The position numbers and the translations under genes are program-made. Below, piece after piece: positions 8,346 through 15,591 of a DNA stretch of 18,765 nucleotides. This DNA comes from Akkermansiaceae bacterium UBA1518 (GTDB lineage: Bacteria > Verrucomicrobiota > Verrucomicrobiia > Verrucomicrobiales > Akkermansiaceae). The stretch spans positions 1 through 18,765 of the forward strand of contig DCQM01000081.1 of assembly GCA_002323895.1 (NCBI GenBank), given 5' to 3'. Under the pieces are notes generated by a model. That model searched no databases. It saw only the letters and a program-made list of their open reading frames with translations, and was not told the origin of the DNA. Within the stretch, counting starts at the first letter, position 1, and every line of letters starts with the position of its first letter.

Positions 8346-8360
8346 TTATCGTAATGATAA
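8346..8360. promoter_or_regulatory. Dyad TTATC-N5-GATAA, possible operator
   Basis: The 15-base sequence TTATCGTAATGATAA is a perfect 5-bp inverted repeat with a 5-base spacer, placed about 220-300 bases upstream of the possible starts of operon B. Dyads of this size are typical regulator half-sites, but no regulator gene is in the window and a short AT-rich palindrome can be chance. Confidence 0.2.
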
Positions 8361-8413
8361 GGGGAACGTTTGTTTTTGCTTGAGTCGCTTTAATTAATGA
8401 GCCGCCGGATGAT

Positions 8414-8441
8414 AGCTGTTATAGAAAAAGCTGTTTTAGAA
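8414..8441. repeat. Tandem 13-base direct repeat, period 15
   Basis: AGCTGTTATAGAA (8414-8426) is followed by AGCTGTTTTAGAA (8429-8441), 12 of 13 bases identical with a 15-base period. It lies in the leader between the sulfatase and operon B. Closely spaced direct repeats suggest a binding site for a regulator or a small replication-slip duplication. Confidence 0.35.
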
Positions 8442-8448
8442 CATTTTG

Positions 8449-8479
8449 AATAAGTCAAAAAATCAGACGCAGTTGTCTC
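8449..8479 (-). terminator. Weak hairpin and T run after the sulfatase gene
   Basis: On the minus strand, just past the sulfatase TGA, AGAC-AACTGC-GTCT is followed after two bases by six T residues. The stem is only 4 bp, so termination would be weak. Its position at the end of operon A is the main support. Confidence 0.2.
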
Positions 8480-8485
8480 TCTCGC

Positions 8486-9985
8486 TCATAGCTTTGGCTG
8501 GTCCCATAATCGGTAGGGATCGTCGTGCCGCTTCATTTCCTGAAGTAGCAAGGCCTCCATTTCCTTGCGTTTAGCGGCGAATTTCGGGTTGTTCACTAGA
8601 TTAAAGGCCGCCGGATTTGGCTTGTTTAAAGGGCGTAGGACATGGTGTTCCTGAATGAGCTCATGCGGATTTTTCTTGAGATTAAAAAGCTGCGTCTTAC
8701 GCACCGTGCCGTCCATTACGTCGTACTTAATCAGCTTCCAGTCGCCGCGCCGCACGCTGCGCATACCCGGCTTGGTGCCGCCGCTGTATACGCCGAAGAG
8801 TGTCTCGCGAATCGTCTGCGCGCGCCCCATCAGCACTGGCTCAAGGCTGATACCTTCGTTGGTAACGGGTGGCTTAATTCCCGCGAGGCTGCAAAGCGTG
8901 GCCAAGGTATCGAGTAGGTATATATTCCCCCGCGCGCGGCTACCCGGCTTAATACCCGGACCTTTCACGACCAACGGCACGCGCCACGTGTGCTCGTATA
9001 AATTCTGTTTCCCCTGCAATCCATGCCGGCCGATGGCCATGCCATGATCGGCAGTATAAACGATATATGTGTTGTCCAGTTCGCCCATTGCCTTGAGCTT
9101 GGCGAGCACACGTCCGATTTGTCGGTCGATGTATTCGCTACAGGCAAATTGCCGGCCGATCTCGTTACGAATTGTTTGTTCATCGCGCCGCTCCCAAACG
9201 CCCGATACTTTCACCTCATCGCGCAGATCAGGATGGCCGTCATGAAATGGATGTTTAGGTAGATAGTTAATGGGCAAGTTGGGTTGTTTCGGGTTAGCTG
9301 GCGGAGGGGTATTCCTGTCGCGGTGATTCACTGCACCGTATTTTTTTAAAAGGTCAGGCGTGCCATCACGCACATCATGCGGGTGGGAAAATCCGAAGTA
9401 GATGAGAAAAGGATCCTCGACCTTATCCATTTCCCGTTCTGAGAGATATTCCAATACCCGGTCACCGTGCCAGCTACTCCCTGTCTCGGCTGTCCCGCCG
9501 CGCTTTGTGGCATCATGTACGACCGTGAATTTTTTGTTCGCGGCGTCGTAACTGTTGCCTCGCTTGCACGTGCGCATAGTTTTGTAACCGGCCCGGTTAA
9601 AAACAGCTGCCAGGGTGTTCTCGGCCAAATCTGGTGGCACCAGTTTCGGGTTCAGCGCATTCGGATTAGCCGGTGGCTTACGAAACTTTCGATCCGGAAT
9701 ATGCCATACCGTGCGTCCGCTCATGATCATGTGCCGCGACGCTGTGCACACGCCACCAACCCACGCTCCCATTTGATATGCGCCATCAATTATCATGCCC
9801 TCAGCAGCCAGGTTTTCGATGACTGGTGCATCTAGCTGGCTTTTTTGGTTGTAGAACTTGAAATCGAAAGGCGACTGGTCGTCAACAATGATGAAGAGGA
9901 TATTTGGCCGCTTCTGTTTTTGATCGGCTTCGGCCGCGACCGTCAGGCCCAATGCGGCAATGAGGAGGAATGTGAGTTTTTCCAT
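8486..9985 (-). CDS. Exported type I (formylglycine) sulfatase
   Basis: This 499-residue protein belongs to the arylsulfatase/choline-sulfatase-like S1 family, which hydrolyses sulfate esters using a formylglycine made from an active-site cysteine. A signal peptide (about 1-19, LLIAALGLTVAAEA) shows export. Catalytic landmarks: metal-binding D35-D36 in FIIVDDQ; the modification motif C80-T-A-S-R84 (C-x-A/P-x-R); SHPHD (200-204) with likely catalytic histidines; metal-binding YTADHG (310-315); and GKQNLYEH (325-332). The length is normal for the family. An anaerobic or aerobic maturase must be encoded elsewhere, as none is here. It is the last gene of operon A, 71 nt behind the YciI-like gene. 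The subfamily, and so the substrate (glycan sulfate, choline sulfate, aryl sulfate), cannot be set by eye; a sulfated glycan fits the neighbours. The ATG at 9985 has no SD. Confidence 0.93.
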   Translation of the reverse strand: MEKLTFLLIAALGLTVAAEADQKQKRPNILFIIVDDQSPFDFKFYNQKSQLDAPVIENLAAEGMIIDGAYQMGAWVGGVCTASRHMIMSGRTVWHIPDRKFRKPPANPNALNPKLVPPDLAENTLAAVFNRAGYKTMRTCKRGNSYDAANKKFTVVHDATKRGGTAETGSSWHGDRVLEYLSEREMDKVEDPFLIYFGFSHPHDVRDGTPDLLKKYGAVNHRDRNTPPPANPKQPNLPINYLPKHPFHDGHPDLRDEVKVSGVWERRDEQTIRNEIGRQFACSEYIDRQIGRVLAKLKAMGELDNTYIVYTADHGMAIGRHGLQGKQNLYEHTWRVPLVVKGPGIKPGSRARGNIYLLDTLATLCSLAGIKPPVTNEGISLEPVLMGRAQTIRETLFGVYSGGTKPGMRSVRRGDWKLIKYDVMDGTVRKTQLFNLKKNPHELIQEHHVLRPLNKPNPAAFNLVNNPKFAAKRKEMEALLLQEMKRHDDPYRLWDQPKL

Positions 9986-10056
9986 GGGTAATGAATTTGC
10001 CTTGAGGTAGCAGTTGGAGTGGAGAGGAGGGGGTAAAAAGATCAGTTTTCAACTAT

Positions 10057-10362
10057 TCAGTCGAGAGGCACGAGACAGTCAAAATCAAAAAAGGCCTTTC
10101 GCCATTTTGTGATTAACAATTCTCCAAATAAACCTTCACGTTGAAAGGGATCGTTGGCGACAAATTCTTCTACTTGTTCCCGGGAGTTCGCCTCGACCAG
10201 TAAGACTCCTCCGTGGGCTCCGGTTTCATTGTCGTTGAGCATCGCGCCAGCGGCGAGAAGGATGTCTTTGTGTTTGGCCAAATAACGTCGGTGTTCGTTT
10301 TGAAAGGCTTCGCGAACTGCGGTATGGTCATTCTTGTCGCGAGTGATGATGGCAAAAGTCAT
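10057..10362 (-). CDS. YciI-like protein
   Basis: This 101-residue cytoplasmic protein matches the YciI-like family, small dimeric alpha/beta ferredoxin-like-fold proteins related to muconolactone isomerase-type enzymes; most have no known reaction. Family features seen are the N-terminal strand MTFAIITRDK, a conserved histidine in EHRRYLAKHKDILLAAG (23-39, H24), a central GGVLLVEANS strand (51-60), and the characteristic DPF (71-73) followed by a glycine-rich EGLFGELLI (76-84). Length is typical. It starts 18 nt after the SnoaL-like gene and precedes the sulfatase by 71 nt, so it is co-transcribed in operon A. It may isomerise or scavenge an oxidised intermediate made by the dehydrogenases; that is inference from position only. 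Confidence 0.86.
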   Translation of the reverse strand: MTFAIITRDKNDHTAVREAFQNEHRRYLAKHKDILLAAGAMLNDNETGAHGGVLLVEANSREQVEEFVANDPFQREGLFGELLITKWRKAFFDFDCLVPLD

Positions 10363-10380
10363 TTGTGGGAAAGGGGTTCT

Positions 10381-10854
10381 TTAGAGCGGAGGTAATTCCA
10401 CTCCAATTTGTTCAAAGATGCCTCGTGGTGCCCCGCCGGGAATGGGATCGGGGTTGATCTCGCACAGGCCTTGTTTATCAAGTCGATAGAAAAAGTAATG
10501 CTCAGGAATGGTGACGGAGCGGCCGGTTGCTGGGTAGGCCTCAAATCCGGGGAACTCCAGAGTCGCGGTATGGGTACCGCCTTGTCTCCATTTAACGCCA
10601 AAGCGACCGTCTTCGCAGAGTAAGGGAGAGTCATTGTCGTAACTCCAATCTGGAAAGCCACGATAGAGCGCAGTTAGAAATTCCAGGATCTCAGTCCGCG
10701 TCATCGTTTTGGTTGGTGTGACAAATTTAATGTCATCGGAAAAAGTGTTTCCGATCTTTCCGAGATCGTGTGTTCGTAAGCCATTCATGTAGAGCTTTAA
10801 TTGCAGTGGAAGATTGTTTTCATCTTCGATTATTTGGCCTCTTACTTTAGTCAT
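10381..10854 (-). CDS. SnoaL-like (NTF2-fold) polyketide cyclase-type protein
   Basis: This 157-residue protein resembles the SnoaL/NTF2-like superfamily, small cone-shaped alpha+beta barrels used as cyclases, isomerases or dehydratases. Supporting features are an N-terminal helix region LYMNGLRTHDLGKIGNTFSD (21-40), RTEILEFLTALYRGFPDW (53-70, the usual F-P-D-W/F turn), strands GGTHTATLEFPG (92-103), and the SnoaL-type segment PATGRSVTIPEHYFFYRLD (108-126). No signal peptide is seen, so it is probably cytoplasmic. The ATG overlaps the stop of the ThuA-PVC cytochrome gene (ATGA at 10854-10851), and GGAAAGAGAGAGA provides a purine-rich SD. It is the second gene of operon A. Close relatives include ester cyclase-annotated proteins of unknown reaction. 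A role in handling a keto or lactone product of the upstream dehydrogenase is inference. Confidence 0.78.
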   Translation of the reverse strand: MTKVRGQIIEDENNLPLQLKLYMNGLRTHDLGKIGNTFSDDIKFVTPTKTMTRTEILEFLTALYRGFPDWSYDNDSPLLCEDGRFGVKWRQGGTHTATLEFPGFEAYPATGRSVTIPEHYFFYRLDKQGLCEINPDPIPGGAPRGIFEQIGVELPPL

Positions 10855-13800
10855 TTTAAGTCTCTCTCTTTCCAGGGTTTTTTTCGATCGGCCACTTCGG
10901 CACGGGTTTTCCGGACCATGTCGACGGAGATATCCTTGGCTTTATTTCCCCAAGCTGAGCGAGTATAGCTCAAGACGTCGGCGATCTGCTGATCATTGAG
11001 GATGGTCTCATGTCCAGGCATGATTCCGTTATATTGTCTTTCGCCAGCCGAAAGTGGACCCGCAATACCTTTTAATACAATTTTGATTGCGGTTTTGGGA
11101 TTAGCGGTCAATCGCTTCGATCCCGCCAAAGGAGGGAAGCTGGGATCGAGTCCCTGACCATTCGGTTGATGACAGGCAACGCAAGAGATGTATTCGAGCT
11201 GCCCCCGCTTGGCACTTTGTGATAAGGCCAAGTCGGGTTGCGTCGGAGTCTTTTTTGCCATCAGTTTTTGAAGGCGTTTTGCAAGCCTTTCCTCTGATTG
11301 ACGAATTACGACTTTCAGCCCCTCTGAGAGGATGTCTCTCTCCGTATCGAAACGCGTCATTACATCGTTGATGATTCGTTTTAGGGCCTTGTTTTCCGCG
11401 GTTGCTTCGTCACCCAGTAGCGATCTTAGAAATCCTTCCGGGTGCCTGATGATCGCGAGGCGAATGGCATCGGCCAGGTGATGGTTCTTTTGTAAGCCCG
11501 GTTCGGAAAGAAAAAGTCGCCCAAGCTTAGCTCCCAGATCAGGGTCAGCTTTTGCAGTCACCAATAGAAGAGCAGCAGCTTTCCGGTCCAAGGGATGTCT
11601 AGTTTTATCTGCGAGCCGTTCAAAATGAACTTGTGTGGCCTCGGCCCATGGTTGGCTGACTTGCTTCTCATGTTGCAGGCGTCGAGCAAGTCCGGCGATT
11701 TGAACCCCGTCAAGTTCTCCGTCGCTGGCTGCAGCGAGCAAGTGTAATCGGATTTTCCAATTCGAAGCATCTTTCGCGAGTTGCATAAGTTCGTCTTTCT
11801 TCGCTAGTCTGTTCAATTGCCATTGCGCTTGCAGACGCCAGAAGAGATTGGGATTTGCGAGAGCCTTCACACACTCTGAAGTGTTCCTCAACGGGGGATA
11901 TTCTTCGTCCTTTGATCCCGTTGGGAAAACCCGATAGATCCTTCCATGCTCCCGGTCACGATCATCAGAGAGGAAGGCGTTTCCTGCTCCCAGTTCAAGA
12001 TGTTTCCGATACGGATTGTGATTGCAAATGGGGTTGTACCAATCCGCGATCCATACCGCTCCATCCGGGCCGACTTCGGCGACCACCGGAGCGGACCAGG
12101 CATCTGATGAGGCGTAGAGATTATGCTCAAAGTTGGTAGTCTTGAATCGATCTGCTTCGTTTCGAAACCTGGGTGCCGAGACTAGGTGTAAAGGTGGTTC
12201 GCAGACAAGAGCACGTTGATTCCACCATTCCTTTGGAAACCGCTCTGCCGTGTAAATGGCGTGACCTGCACCCGAGGAATGAACTCCCTTGGGGTTGTTC
12301 TGAAAGTAGTCGCTTGTGATCGGTGCGAGGAGTTCTCCCAAATCAGCTTTGGCAACTTGCTGTGGCTTTCGTCCGAGCATTTCAAAATTATGGTTTGGGA
12401 TGGAAAGATACCAACTCGGATTTCCATTGGCGGTTGATCCTACGACATCTCCTTGCTCGGTGAATGCCACACCCCAGGTGTTGTTTGAGGTGTTTTGTAG
12501 GATTTCAAAACCTTCGCCATCTGGCTGGAATCTAAAGACCCCTTGCGTGGATTTAATAATTTCATTTCCTCGTGAGACCTTGAGTCCGCTGTAGCCGACC
12601 GTGGCATAAATCCAACCGTCGAACCCGAGTCTAAGATTGGAAACACAGGCGTGTGTGTCACGAAGTCCGATACCCGACCAGATGATTTGTTTTTCATCGG
12701 CCTTATCGTCGCCATTAAGATCACGCAGGTAAACGAGATTGGCTCCGTCCGTTGCAAGGGCCCCGTCGCCAAGCGGTAGAACGGACGTGCAAATGTTCAG
12801 CCCGGTCGCAAAGGTAGTGACCTGATCGGCTTTACCATCTCCATCTTTGTCTTCAAGAATTTTGATCCGGTCGTGCGGGCTTTCTGTTCCCGATTTGTGA
12901 GGGTAGTCAAAAGCCTCCACAACCCAAAGACGTCCATGCTTGTCCCAATTCATTGAGATGGGATTTACGATCTCCGGTTCGGAAGCGAAGAGCTTAAGCT
13001 CAAACCCCGGAGGTACTTGCGCGAGTTTCAGAGATTCTTCTGGGCTGAGTGAATTTTGGATTTCGTTGAGAGGTCCCACCGGCTTTTCGGGATCTTTGGG
13101 TGCTTTGGCTGCACGGTATTCCAGAATGGGTAGATCGGAAGTATCGAGGTATCTGTCGGGGTCTTCTTTAGCCGTCCACCGGATAGCACGGTGGACAAGG
13201 TCGTGGAATTCCGGCAAGTCCCAGCAACGGTGATCGTGGCCGCTCGCGGTGTAGAAAACTTTTCCTTTGCCGTAGGTCTTGACCCACGTCCAAGGTTCCT
13301 CGTTTCGCGTCTGAAGAATGATGCGATCCTTTCCGTGTCGTTTATGCTCATAAGTCTCGTCCCAGCATTCGAAACCATCCCATGCCTTCATGATGGGGTG
13401 CTCGGTATTAACGATTTTAGCACGAAAAACTCCCTTACCATGAGATTTGAATTGTGCACCTAACAGTTCGACGTATTCGTCAAAGTTTGAATCACGAAAG
13501 CAACCTGCTGCGCAATGAAGGAGAACACAGCCTCCACCGTCTCGCGCAAAATCTAGCAGCGCTTTACCCTGGGTTTTCTTGTCGATGGTATATTGGTTAG
13601 CGAAGATCAGCAGAACATCATACTTTGCGAGATTTTCCTCCGTTAGCGCATCAAGCGTGTGTGCGTAGGTAATATTCACGGCTTTGGGTCCAAGCGCCTC
13701 CCTAAGGACGCGAAACCGGGTAGGAGGGTCGTGATTGGAACGATTCTCGCTGCCGAGAAAAAGAACTTCAATCCTGCGACCGGATTCTTCTTGGCTAGTC

Positions 13801-13886
13801 TTTTGCTCTGTATGAGACGCCCAGGAAAAGAGAACTAGAAATAGAATAAGCGTCAGAGGGTAGATGATCAGATTCGAAAATCTCAC
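10851..13886 (-). CDS. ThuA-domain PVC-type haem-binding dehydrogenase
   Basis: This 1011-residue protein is anchored or exported by an N-terminal hydrophobic segment (about 6-22). Domains in order: a ThuA-like glutamine-amidotransferase-fold domain (about 38-240; VLFLGSENRSNHDPPTRF, GGGCVLLHCAAGCF, YGKGKVFYTASGHDHRCWD); a Pirellula/Verrucomicrobium dehydrogenase beta-propeller (about 285-700; PPGFELKLFASEPEIVNP, DRIKILEDKDGDGKADQ, LRDLNGDDKADE); a HEAT-like helical stretch (about 700-880); and a cytochrome c module with CVACH at 902-906 and a probable axial Met956 in NGIMPGHE. ThuA is named for trehalose use in Sinorhizobium, where it acts on 3-keto-disaccharide metabolism, so a periplasmic keto-sugar step is plausible but unproven. 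The start is GTG at 13886, with AGGA 7 bases upstream and no nearby ATG. It leads operon A and overlaps the SnoaL gene by ATGA. Confidence 0.93.
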   Translation of the reverse strand: MRFSNLIIYPLTLILFLVLFSWASHTEQKTSQEESGRRIEVLFLGSENRSNHDPPTRFRVLREALGPKAVNITYAHTLDALTEENLAKYDVLLIFANQYTIDKKTQGKALLDFARDGGGCVLLHCAAGCFRDSNFDEYVELLGAQFKSHGKGVFRAKIVNTEHPIMKAWDGFECWDETYEHKRHGKDRIILQTRNEEPWTWVKTYGKGKVFYTASGHDHRCWDLPEFHDLVHRAIRWTAKEDPDRYLDTSDLPILEYRAAKAPKDPEKPVGPLNEIQNSLSPEESLKLAQVPPGFELKLFASEPEIVNPISMNWDKHGRLWVVEAFDYPHKSGTESPHDRIKILEDKDGDGKADQVTTFATGLNICTSVLPLGDGALATDGANLVYLRDLNGDDKADEKQIIWSGIGLRDTHACVSNLRLGFDGWIYATVGYSGLKVSRGNEIIKSTQGVFRFQPDGEGFEILQNTSNNTWGVAFTEQGDVVGSTANGNPSWYLSIPNHNFEMLGRKPQQVAKADLGELLAPITSDYFQNNPKGVHSSGAGHAIYTAERFPKEWWNQRALVCEPPLHLVSAPRFRNEADRFKTTNFEHNLYASSDAWSAPVVAEVGPDGAVWIADWYNPICNHNPYRKHLELGAGNAFLSDDRDREHGRIYRVFPTGSKDEEYPPLRNTSECVKALANPNLFWRLQAQWQLNRLAKKDELMQLAKDASNWKIRLHLLAAASDGELDGVQIAGLARRLQHEKQVSQPWAEATQVHFERLADKTRHPLDRKAAALLLVTAKADPDLGAKLGRLFLSEPGLQKNHHLADAIRLAIIRHPEGFLRSLLGDEATAENKALKRIINDVMTRFDTERDILSEGLKVVIRQSEERLAKRLQKLMAKKTPTQPDLALSQSAKRGQLEYISCVACHQPNGQGLDPSFPPLAGSKRLTANPKTAIKIVLKGIAGPLSAGERQYNGIMPGHETILNDQQIADVLSYTRSAWGNKAKDISVDMVRKTRAEVADRKKPWKERDLK

Positions 13887-14217
13887 TGTTCTATCCTAAA
13901 AATTCTTTGGAATATGAAAAGCGAAAAGGGTAGGGGTAACTATCGTTTGAAATAAGCGCTCTGAATGATCACGTGTTTCTAAAGTTGAGGTTGATGGCAG
14001 TCCGTATTTCCGCTTTTTGAAACCTCTATCTTTTTAAGAGGTAAAAGGGAATCTCCCGAAGATTGGTTATGGATGGATAGGGTGGGTGCCCTTGCTGCTA
14101 AAAAATCATGAACTTCTAGGAGATTTCTTTAGGCGGGGACGGGTTGAGCCGTCTTTGGAGCGGAATTGGTGGGGAGGAAGTGGGTTGAGCTAGGGCTTTT
14201 GACCCTTCGACTCTAAC
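13887..14217. other. 331-bp gene-free region between purT and operon A
   Basis: No credible gene is present. On the minus strand this stretch should contain the purT transcript end and the operon A promoter. It holds the third copy of the G-rich degenerate repeat (about 14143-14205), a GACGG-N6-CCGTC hairpin (14138-14153), an AGGG-N7-CCCT hairpin near 14192-14206, two copies of the word GGGTTGAGC (14141-14149, 14183-14190 region), and a 6-bp ACCTCT / AGAGGT inverted repeat (14022-14042) with a T-rich loop. None has a clear T tract on the minus strand. Confidence 0.5.
14138..14206. repeat. G-rich degenerate intergenic repeat, copy R3, with hairpins
   Basis: Bases 14153-14184 match 1917-1948 at 25 of 32 positions by hand count (CTTTGGA, CGGAA, GGGGAG, AAG), and match the corresponding part of copy R2 (15559-15582) at 15 of 24. 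A GACGG-N6-CCGTC hairpin lies at the left side (14138-14153) and an AGGG-N7-CCCT hairpin at the right side (about 14192-14206). It sits immediately past the purT stop codon, so on the minus strand it would be in the purT 3' end. Function unknown. Confidence 0.45.
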
Positions 14218-15396
14218 TTAAAGAATCACGACGACTTCCTCGCTTACCTTACGAGCTGTGGCCCTGGCAAATTCCACATCTGTTCCACGAGCGAGAGCCA
14301 CAGCCATACGACGTTTTCCTGCAACCTTTGGTTTGCCAAAGAGGCGGAGTTGAGTGTCAGGCTGAGCGAGTGCAGTGGCGATGTTATCAAAGCGAACATT
14401 TTCTGAATGGCCCTCTACAACAAGGGCGCAAGAGGCGCTTGGGCCATGCTGCTGGATGTTAGGGATAGGCAGGCCGAGAATCGCACGGGCATGCAATGCA
14501 AACTGGCTCAAATCCTGAGAGATCATTGTCACCATGCCTGTGTCGTGAGGACGTGGCGATACTTCCGAGAAAATAACTTCGTCATTTTTGACAAACATTT
14601 CGACACCAAAGAGACCATAGCCTCCAAGGTTTTTAGTAACCGCTGCTGCCATTTCTTGGGCGCTTTCGAGCGCAGAAGCGGACATCGGAGCGGGTTGCCA
14701 AGATTCACGATAGTCACCATCAACCTGGATGTGTCCAATAGGAGCGCAAAAAGAGGTGCCTCCCACGTGACGAATCGTAAGGAGAGTGATCTCGTAATCA
14801 AAATCAACAAAGCCCTCGATAATTACTTTTCCGGCGCCCGCCCGCCCTCCTTCTTGAGCGTATTTCCACGCCGCCATCACGTCATCTTGAGTTTTCACGG
14901 TGCTTTGACCTTTACCTGATGAAGACATAATCGGTTTCACAACACAAGGGAGGCCGATTTTCTCGATAGCTGCTAGATAGTCTTCTTCTGTGGCTGCGAA
15001 GGCATAGGGAGATGTTTTACATCCGAGTTCCTCCACCGCCATGCGACGAATACCTTCGCGATTCATGGTGAGTTGAGTTGCTCGTGCCGTTGGAATTATC
15101 GTTGCTTTTCCTTCGGCCTCGATTGCAGCTAGCGTATCGGTCGCGATGGCTTCGACTTCTGGAACAACAAGATCTGGTTTTTCCAGCTCAATGACACGAC
15201 GAAGCTCATTACTATCCAGCATCGAAAAGACGTATGAGCGGTCAGCAACCTGCATGGCGGGAGCATTTTCGTAAGCATCACAGGCGATGACTTCGATGCC
15301 ATATCGCTGAAGCTCAATGACAACTTCTTTGCCAAGTTCTCCGCTGCCGCAAAGCATAATCTTTTTTGCTGAAGGGGTAAAAGGAGTTCCAATCAT
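14218..15396 (-). CDS. purT: Formate-dependent phosphoribosylglycinamide formyltransferase
   Basis: PurT makes formyl-GAR from GAR, formate and ATP in the third step of purine synthesis, an alternative to the folate-dependent PurN. The 392-residue length equals that of E. coli PurT and the sequence aligns along its whole length. The N-terminus IMLCGSGELGKEVVIELQR (13-31) carries the pre-ATP-grasp nucleotide fold. Other signatures are LTMNREGIRRMAVEELG (108-124), the ATP-grasp loop VVKPIMSSSGKGQ, WKYAQEGGRAGAGKVIIEGF, the substrate segment DGDYRESWQP, and metal-binding EVSPRPHDTGMVTMISQDLS. No key residue appears to be missing. It stands alone on the minus strand, separated by more than 300 bp from both neighbours, so it probably has its own promoter. 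The ATG at 15396 has no SD, but the alignment to known PurT supports this start. It is a housekeeping gene next to a catabolic cluster. Confidence 0.97.
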   Translation of the reverse strand: MIGTPFTPSAKKIMLCGSGELGKEVVIELQRYGIEVIACDAYENAPAMQVADRSYVFSMLDSNELRRVIELEKPDLVVPEVEAIATDTLAAIEAEGKATIIPTARATQLTMNREGIRRMAVEELGCKTSPYAFAATEEDYLAAIEKIGLPCVVKPIMSSSGKGQSTVKTQDDVMAAWKYAQEGGRAGAGKVIIEGFVDFDYEITLLTIRHVGGTSFCAPIGHIQVDGDYRESWQPAPMSASALESAQEMAAAVTKNLGGYGLFGVEMFVKNDEVIFSEVSPRPHDTGMVTMISQDLSQFALHARAILGLPIPNIQQHGPSASCALVVEGHSENVRFDNIATALAQPDTQLRLFGKPKVAGKRRMAVALARGTDVEFARATARKVSEEVVVIL

Positions 15397-15416
15397 AGCT
15401 GGGAGGTTGACCGATA

Positions 15417-15446
15417 AATGAGATGTTTCAATCGTGAAGACTCATT
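15417..15446 (-). promoter_or_regulatory. Imperfect dyad in the purT leader
   Basis: AATGAG (15417-15422) pairs with CTCATT (15441-15446), and inside it TTCA (15427-15430) pairs with TGAA (15435-15438) around an ATCG loop, leaving a small internal loop. It is about 20 bases upstream of the purT ATG, close to the site where an operator or leader hairpin would act. It does not resemble the known E. coli PurR box or a purine riboswitch core. Confidence 0.2.
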
Positions 15447-15512
15447 AGTTATCATTCTTGATTTTCATGCTGCTAGAAAAAACATCTTAGGAAACAGAAT
15501 AGAATATCTGCT

Positions 15513-15590
15513 AGGAGCCGGATTTGTGTCACTAGAAGTGTTACGACAACGAAGCCTTTTTTGGTGAGGAGCTGAAGGGAAAAAGCCCAA
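15513..15590. repeat. G-rich degenerate intergenic repeat, copy R2
   Basis: Aligned without gaps to 1871-1940, bases 15513-15582 are identical at 44 of 70 positions by hand count, with the exact TTTGTGTCACTAGA at 15523-15536 and equal spacing to the following AAGC and TTTGG blocks. The right side forms a small GGG-AAAAAG-CCC hairpin (15578-15589). This copy starts directly after the stop codon of the possible small membrane peptide on the minus strand. Confidence 0.45.
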
Positions 15591-15591
15591 C

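Larger units (their letters stand above)
8129..8485. other. Intergenic leader and control region between operons A and B
   Basis: This 357-bp stretch between the sulfatase stop and the PVC-DUF6807 gene encodes no convincing full gene. It probably holds the operon B promoter, though I cannot place -35 and -10 boxes with confidence. It contains the AGGAGG and ATG of a small overlapping ORF (8142-8159), an inverted repeat AAGGGT / ACCCTT (8285-8290 / 8316-8321), a dyad TTATC-N5-GATAA (8346-8360), and a tandem 13-base direct repeat (8414-8441). A weak AGAC-N6-GTCT hairpin followed by a T run sits just past the sulfatase stop. Confidence 0.5.

Noticed and set aside
8344..8362. Possible Fur box (ATGATTATCGTAATGATAAG region)
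   Set aside because: It shares half-site words with Fur boxes, but the half-sites are in the wrong arrangement for the 7-1-7 consensus and no iron gene is nearby.
8486..9985. Recent horizontal transfer of the sulfatase, as it looks more GC-rich than its neighbours
   Set aside because: The impression is only visual, I could not compute composition, and it is integrated in operon A.
14192..14206. AGGG-N7-CCCT hairpin as the purT terminator
   Set aside because: The stem is 4 bp and no T tract follows on the minus strand; better treated as part of the repeat.
14407..14919. 170-codon plus-strand frame inside purT
   Set aside because: Entirely antisense to a full-length, well-conserved purT; a codon-bias shadow.
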